From the NCBI GenBank assembly GCA_905182995.1, contig CAJJDP010000080.1:1-64000 (forward strand): DNA of 64,000 nucleotides, given 5' to 3'. The DNA comes from Paramecium octaurelia. Lineage: Eukaryota; Ciliophora; Oligohymenophorea; Peniculida; Parameciidae. The notes below the pieces were generated by a model. It was not told where the DNA came from, searched no databases, and was given only the letters and a program-made list of their open reading frames with translations. Positions 60,645 to 64,000 of this stretch are shown one piece after another (positions within the stretch are counted from its first letter, which is position 1; every line of letters begins with the position of its first letter). Position numbers and translations under genes: made by a program.

Positions 60645-62297
60645 ATAAATTATTCATATTTTAATATAAAAAAATCAACAAGAATCAGCTGCTAATGAAT
60701 ATAACCTTTGTCTAAATTCTAATTGCTTATTGGAAGAGAAAGTATCAGTATCTTCATTTGCTTTTGCTTCTATAAACTTCGAGAAATTGGATTTTTAGAA
60801 TTTAAAGAGCTTTGGTCTTTTTTACTTATAAGTATGACTTAAATTATCATCAATATCTCTTGGGCTGTGTTCTTCTGGCTAAACTTCAATAAAAGTCATA
60901 CATTGATATTTTCTAACATTCTTTCGATTTTCTGTATATTAGTCTCATTGTTGATTTCATTCATTACTTATTATATTCTNCTCAAGCCAAGCCTATTATC
61001 GAGAAGACCTTGAGAAATATTAAGATTGGCAGCTTCGTTGTACTCGAGAAGTCCAAAATCCTTCATGTTTATTTTACTTTTCTCTCATCTTATTCCCTTC
61101 ATTGTTGATTTTATAATCAGTATTTAGAAATTACTAACTATTTGTAAGATATTAGATTTATCATTTTAGAAAAAAAGATAGAAACTTTTTCACTATTTGC
61201 AATATCCATTAATGAGTCTCTTTGTCCAAGTTTGTACGCACATAATCCATTATACTAGATGTATTATCATTTTAAATATTCTTAGATAGCGAGTTTTTTT
61301 ATCATTTCAGAATATTACTGATATTTATGATTGGAAATGTTTCATTTTTTTATCTCAATCAAAAATACTTTAAATGGTAACTTGAGATTAAATCTACAAC
61401 CTAAAAGCTGGTTAATTACATCTTTATTTTGATATTTCTAAAAGGAATGCTTGATTTTATCAGCTTGAATAAATCCAATTGGATACCTCATTTATTAGTA
61501 ATACTTTATACTTTTTTATATTTATTGCATCTTAATACTTATTTATTCAAAGTAAAAAGATTTATTTAACATTAGTAAAACAATACAGTAGTGTTTCATA
61601 ATTAATCACTTCTGTGTTTCACTATATGCAAACTAAAATCCCTGTTTGTTATTTAGGATGTTTATTAAAATCTAGCCGAGACTCATTTTGTAATCCCAAG
61701 AAAGCTGATGGAGACGGGATTTGTTGGAATAATTGCTGCCTTATTTTTAAGAGATTACATTTTTAGTCTTGGAACTCTGTTTATTCTAGGAGGATTCTTA
61801 ATGTTCTTAGTATGGGATACCTCGCTTGTGTCTACAGTAATTATTCTTTTATATTCTAAGTCATCGAAGCTCACTTTAAAAGATTAATATTAAGCAGCTA
61901 GTTTGTTCTTTTTAGATATTCTAATGCCAATCAGAAATATTTTCCTAGTACTTCTTGCTTGAATAAATTATTCATATTTTAATATAAAAAAATCAACAAG
62001 AATCAGCTGCTAATGAATATAACCTTTGTCTAAATTCTAATTGCTTATTGGAAGAGAAAGTATCAGTATCTTCATTTGCTTTTGCTTCTATAAACTTCGA
62101 GAAATTGGATTTTTAGAATTTAAAGAGCTTTGGTCTTTTTTACTTATAAGTATGACTTAAATTATCATCAATATCTCTTGGGCTGTGTTCTTCTGGCTAA
62201 ACTTCAATAAAAGTCATACATTGATATTTTCTAACATTCTTTCGATTTTCTGTATATTAGTCTCATTGTTGATTTCATTCATTACTTATTATATTCT
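59663..62297. repeat. Duplication across N at 60980: 59663-60979 = 60981-62297
   Basis: Identical by eye (offset 1318). Left contig ends inside the following gene; right contig carries on past it. Interpreted as contig overlap. Confidence 0.92.
60981..61962 (+). CDS. Multi-spanning membrane protein, second representation, 5' truncated
   Basis: Same as the 3' part of 59388-60644, starting within the Cys-rich loop. Introns recur at 61144-61169 and 61377-61407. Not an extra gene. Confidence 0.65.
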
Positions 62298-62712
62298 AAA
62301 ATCCTTTGCTATTAACATATCTATCAATTATTTATCTGTCTTACCTTTTATTTCACTTTTTTACTCTATTCCAATACGATTAGATTTATATAAATTGTAT
62401 GTAATATATAATAGCTTGCCTTCACATGTCTAAAATTAATCCATTTTTTATTAATTTTTTACAATTTATACACTTAAATTAATAAAAATAGCTGTGATTT
62501 ATTCACAATAATAGTACTAGTATAAACAATCAATTACATTAGAGTATATAGAATAACTCAAAAGTATCATCTTACAAAATAATCCAATCAGAAATATAGC
62601 ATATATTAATGAAACTTGGTTAGGTGATCAAACTTAAAAGAAAGACATCAAAATCAAACAAATAATTAAAAATGTTATTTTCTAAATCAATTTTATTTCA
62701 AACTATTTATGA
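62152..62712 (+). CDS. Second membrane protein, C-terminal part or small gene
   Basis: The frame is free of TGA from just after 62015 to the stop at 62710-62712. From ATG 62152 it gives 186 residues: MTQIIINISWAVFFWL, LIFSNILSIFCILVSLLI, YLSVLPFISLFYSI (membrane segments), then a polar tail TLEYIEQLKSIILQNN and INETWLGDQTQKKDIK. The stretch between (62415-62510) is AT-rich and may hide an intron. The true start may be upstream, or this may be the last exons of the previous gene joined through an intron I cannot place. Unrecognised family. Confidence 0.5.
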
Positions 62713-62880
62713 ATTATTTATAAGAATTGATTTTATAATTTTCTCATTTATATGTTTATATATATTATCATAATATTTATTCTCAGTTACCAAAACCCCA
62801 ACAATCCTATATATTGTCATAGAATGATAATTCTCACTGCTTTTATCCATCAAATATATTAGTTTTAAAAGTAAGCCCAT
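62698..62880 (-). pseudogene. Coding-like fragment, minus strand
   Basis: From MGLLLKLIYLMDKSSENYH through IYRIVGVLVTENKYYDNIY to TGA at 62698. The frame remains open upstream to about 62934 (YPLILADIFPSK). Composition is protein-like but there is no domain; it overlaps the plus-strand gene by 15 bp at its 3' end. Probably the remnant or last exon of a gene. Confidence 0.35.
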
Positions 62881-62934
62881 TTTTGAAGGAAAAATATCAG
62901 CCAAAATGAGTGGGTACTTCTACTGTATTGTTAT

Positions 62935-63575
62935 AACTCAAAGGAGTTATTTTAATCTGCAGATGCAAAAAAATCCAAAATTGAAATAATAAATAATTGA
63001 ATATAATCCCCTTTATTATTTAAATTAATAATCAGTAATTAATTTTAAGATTATTAAATTATACTTCAGAAACTTAAAGTTGAATTAATATTTACTTATT
63101 TTAGGCATATAGTCATAAAATTTATGGTTTCTTCGATATAAATTATTTATTAACTTAAATATCAATAAAAATCTAAGAAAAACTGATAAATTTATGATCT
63201 TTTAAAACTGAAAATAATTGAAAATTTCATCATAAAAATTATTTTTACTTAAATTATCGTTATATAATAATCTGAAATGATTTTCTGGTAAAATGAAATG
63301 GGTAATTTTTCACAGTGAAGTAAAGGTATACCTTAGCTGGATTGATCTAAAATGCCTTTTAGAGAGAAATTAGTTTAATTATATCTAAAATTGCGTAATA
63401 TTATTTGTTCTTAAGAAAATGTGGTTTGTTTAACTAAATTTAAAGAAGTGAAAAAGATTTTTGAGCTTAATTTGATATTTGGTTACAACAGAAAATAATA
63501 TAAAATGTTATTTATGATAATAAAACTGATTACATCATTTTTTCATAGCTAATTTCATTGTCTAATATTGTACAT
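62935..63575. other. Intergenic, AT-rich
   Basis: About 640 bp. A short forward frame near 63291-63455 (MKWVIFHSEVKVYLSW) is open for about 55 codons but not supported further. No RNA gene seen. Confidence 0.45.
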
Positions 63576-63953
63576 TCATACACGAAAAACATTGAATGAT
63601 CCTTCAGACACTTCATTCAATGAAAAATTACTTTCAAATTTAGATTCTAATGATTGGCTTGTCATTTAAGAGTATTCTTCAATAAAATAATTGTTATTTC
63701 GATTAAGGTCTTATAGTTGTAATATTAAGTCATTTCGCTAATGCTGATTTTTTGGGTATATTATAAAGAAATGAGGCCTTTCTAATGTTTCCGGAGAATT
63801 GGCAGTATTTCTGGAATTCTTACTTTTACCGTACACTTTATATTGGAAGTTAGTTTAGCCTTCAGCATCAGGGTTGAGGTCAGGCAAACTCGGCAGTGAG
63901 TCTTGAGAAATAATATCTCTTTCCCTTTCTCTGAACTTGCATGTAGCACCCAT
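63576..63953 (-). CDS. Small acidic/Ser-rich protein with acylation-type N-terminus
   Basis: An exact 126-codon frame from ATG 63953 to TGA 63576: MGATCKFREREKD-like start (read as MGATCKFRERERDII), then DSLPSLPDLNPDAEG, YKVYGKSKNSRNTAN and a Ser/Glu-rich tail ending SEGSFNVFRV. Its GC content is higher than the surroundings, a good sign of coding. Gly-2 with Cys-5 fits myristoylation plus palmitoylation. No domain is recognised. It is near the window edge, so its promoter is mostly outside. Confidence 0.72.
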
Positions 63954-64000
63954 ATTTTATATAAAATAATTTAAAAAGAGGCTAATTAATTATGTTTAAA

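Overview
The window is ciliate somatic (macronuclear) DNA, most likely from a Paramecium. It is very AT-rich, genes sit tens of bases apart, introns are about 20-32 nt with GT..AG ends, and conserved proteins read through TAA and TAG as Gln with TGA as the only stop. Two trichocyst matrix protein genes point to Paramecium. All CDS calls use this code, and intron phases were checked by hand; most multi-exon models close to an exact multiple of three.

Assembly caveat. Six single-N positions (2849, 6238, 12303, 36813, 53278, 60980) are each flanked by a direct duplication of 1.3-1.9 kb that I see as identical. This looks like contig ends joined with one N without collapsing the overlap. Genes there appear twice, one copy often truncated. 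Non-redundant sequence is about 55.3 kb.

Layout. 1-10.8 kb is gene-poor: a 101-bp tandem repeat, a hairpin, a PIWI-like relic, a tRNA-Tyr with intron (twice through the artefact), and a broken gene with Cys-rich and endonuclease/exonuclease/phosphatase-like pieces. From 10.8 kb density rises: a two-domain GST, a coiled-coil gene, a Qa-SNARE, a trichocyst matrix protein, a second coiled-coil protein, a MORN protein, a second Qa-SNARE and an AGC kinase. 23.8-32.9 kb carries a Cys-rich membrane protein, SRP68, several coiled-coil or small genes and two doubtful membrane-protein ORFs. 33-41.4 kb has a hybrid histidine kinase, a CEP41-like rhodanese protein, a Cache-type receptor and a CinA-like/nucleotidylyltransferase fusion. 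41.8-50.7 kb has four B-box-like zinc-finger genes, a TMEM230-like protein and an SPX-EXS (XPR1/SYG1) transporter. 52-64 kb has an MDR-family reductase, a second trichocyst matrix protein, a large C2-domain protein, two multi-spanning membrane proteins and a small acylated-looking protein at the edge.

Themes are regulated secretion (trichocyst cargo, two syntaxins), membrane signalling, cilium/centriole (CEP41, MORN) and protein targeting (SRP68). I see no operon-like functional cluster. The most unusual architecture is two divergent gene pairs whose start codons lie only 10 and 12 bp apart.
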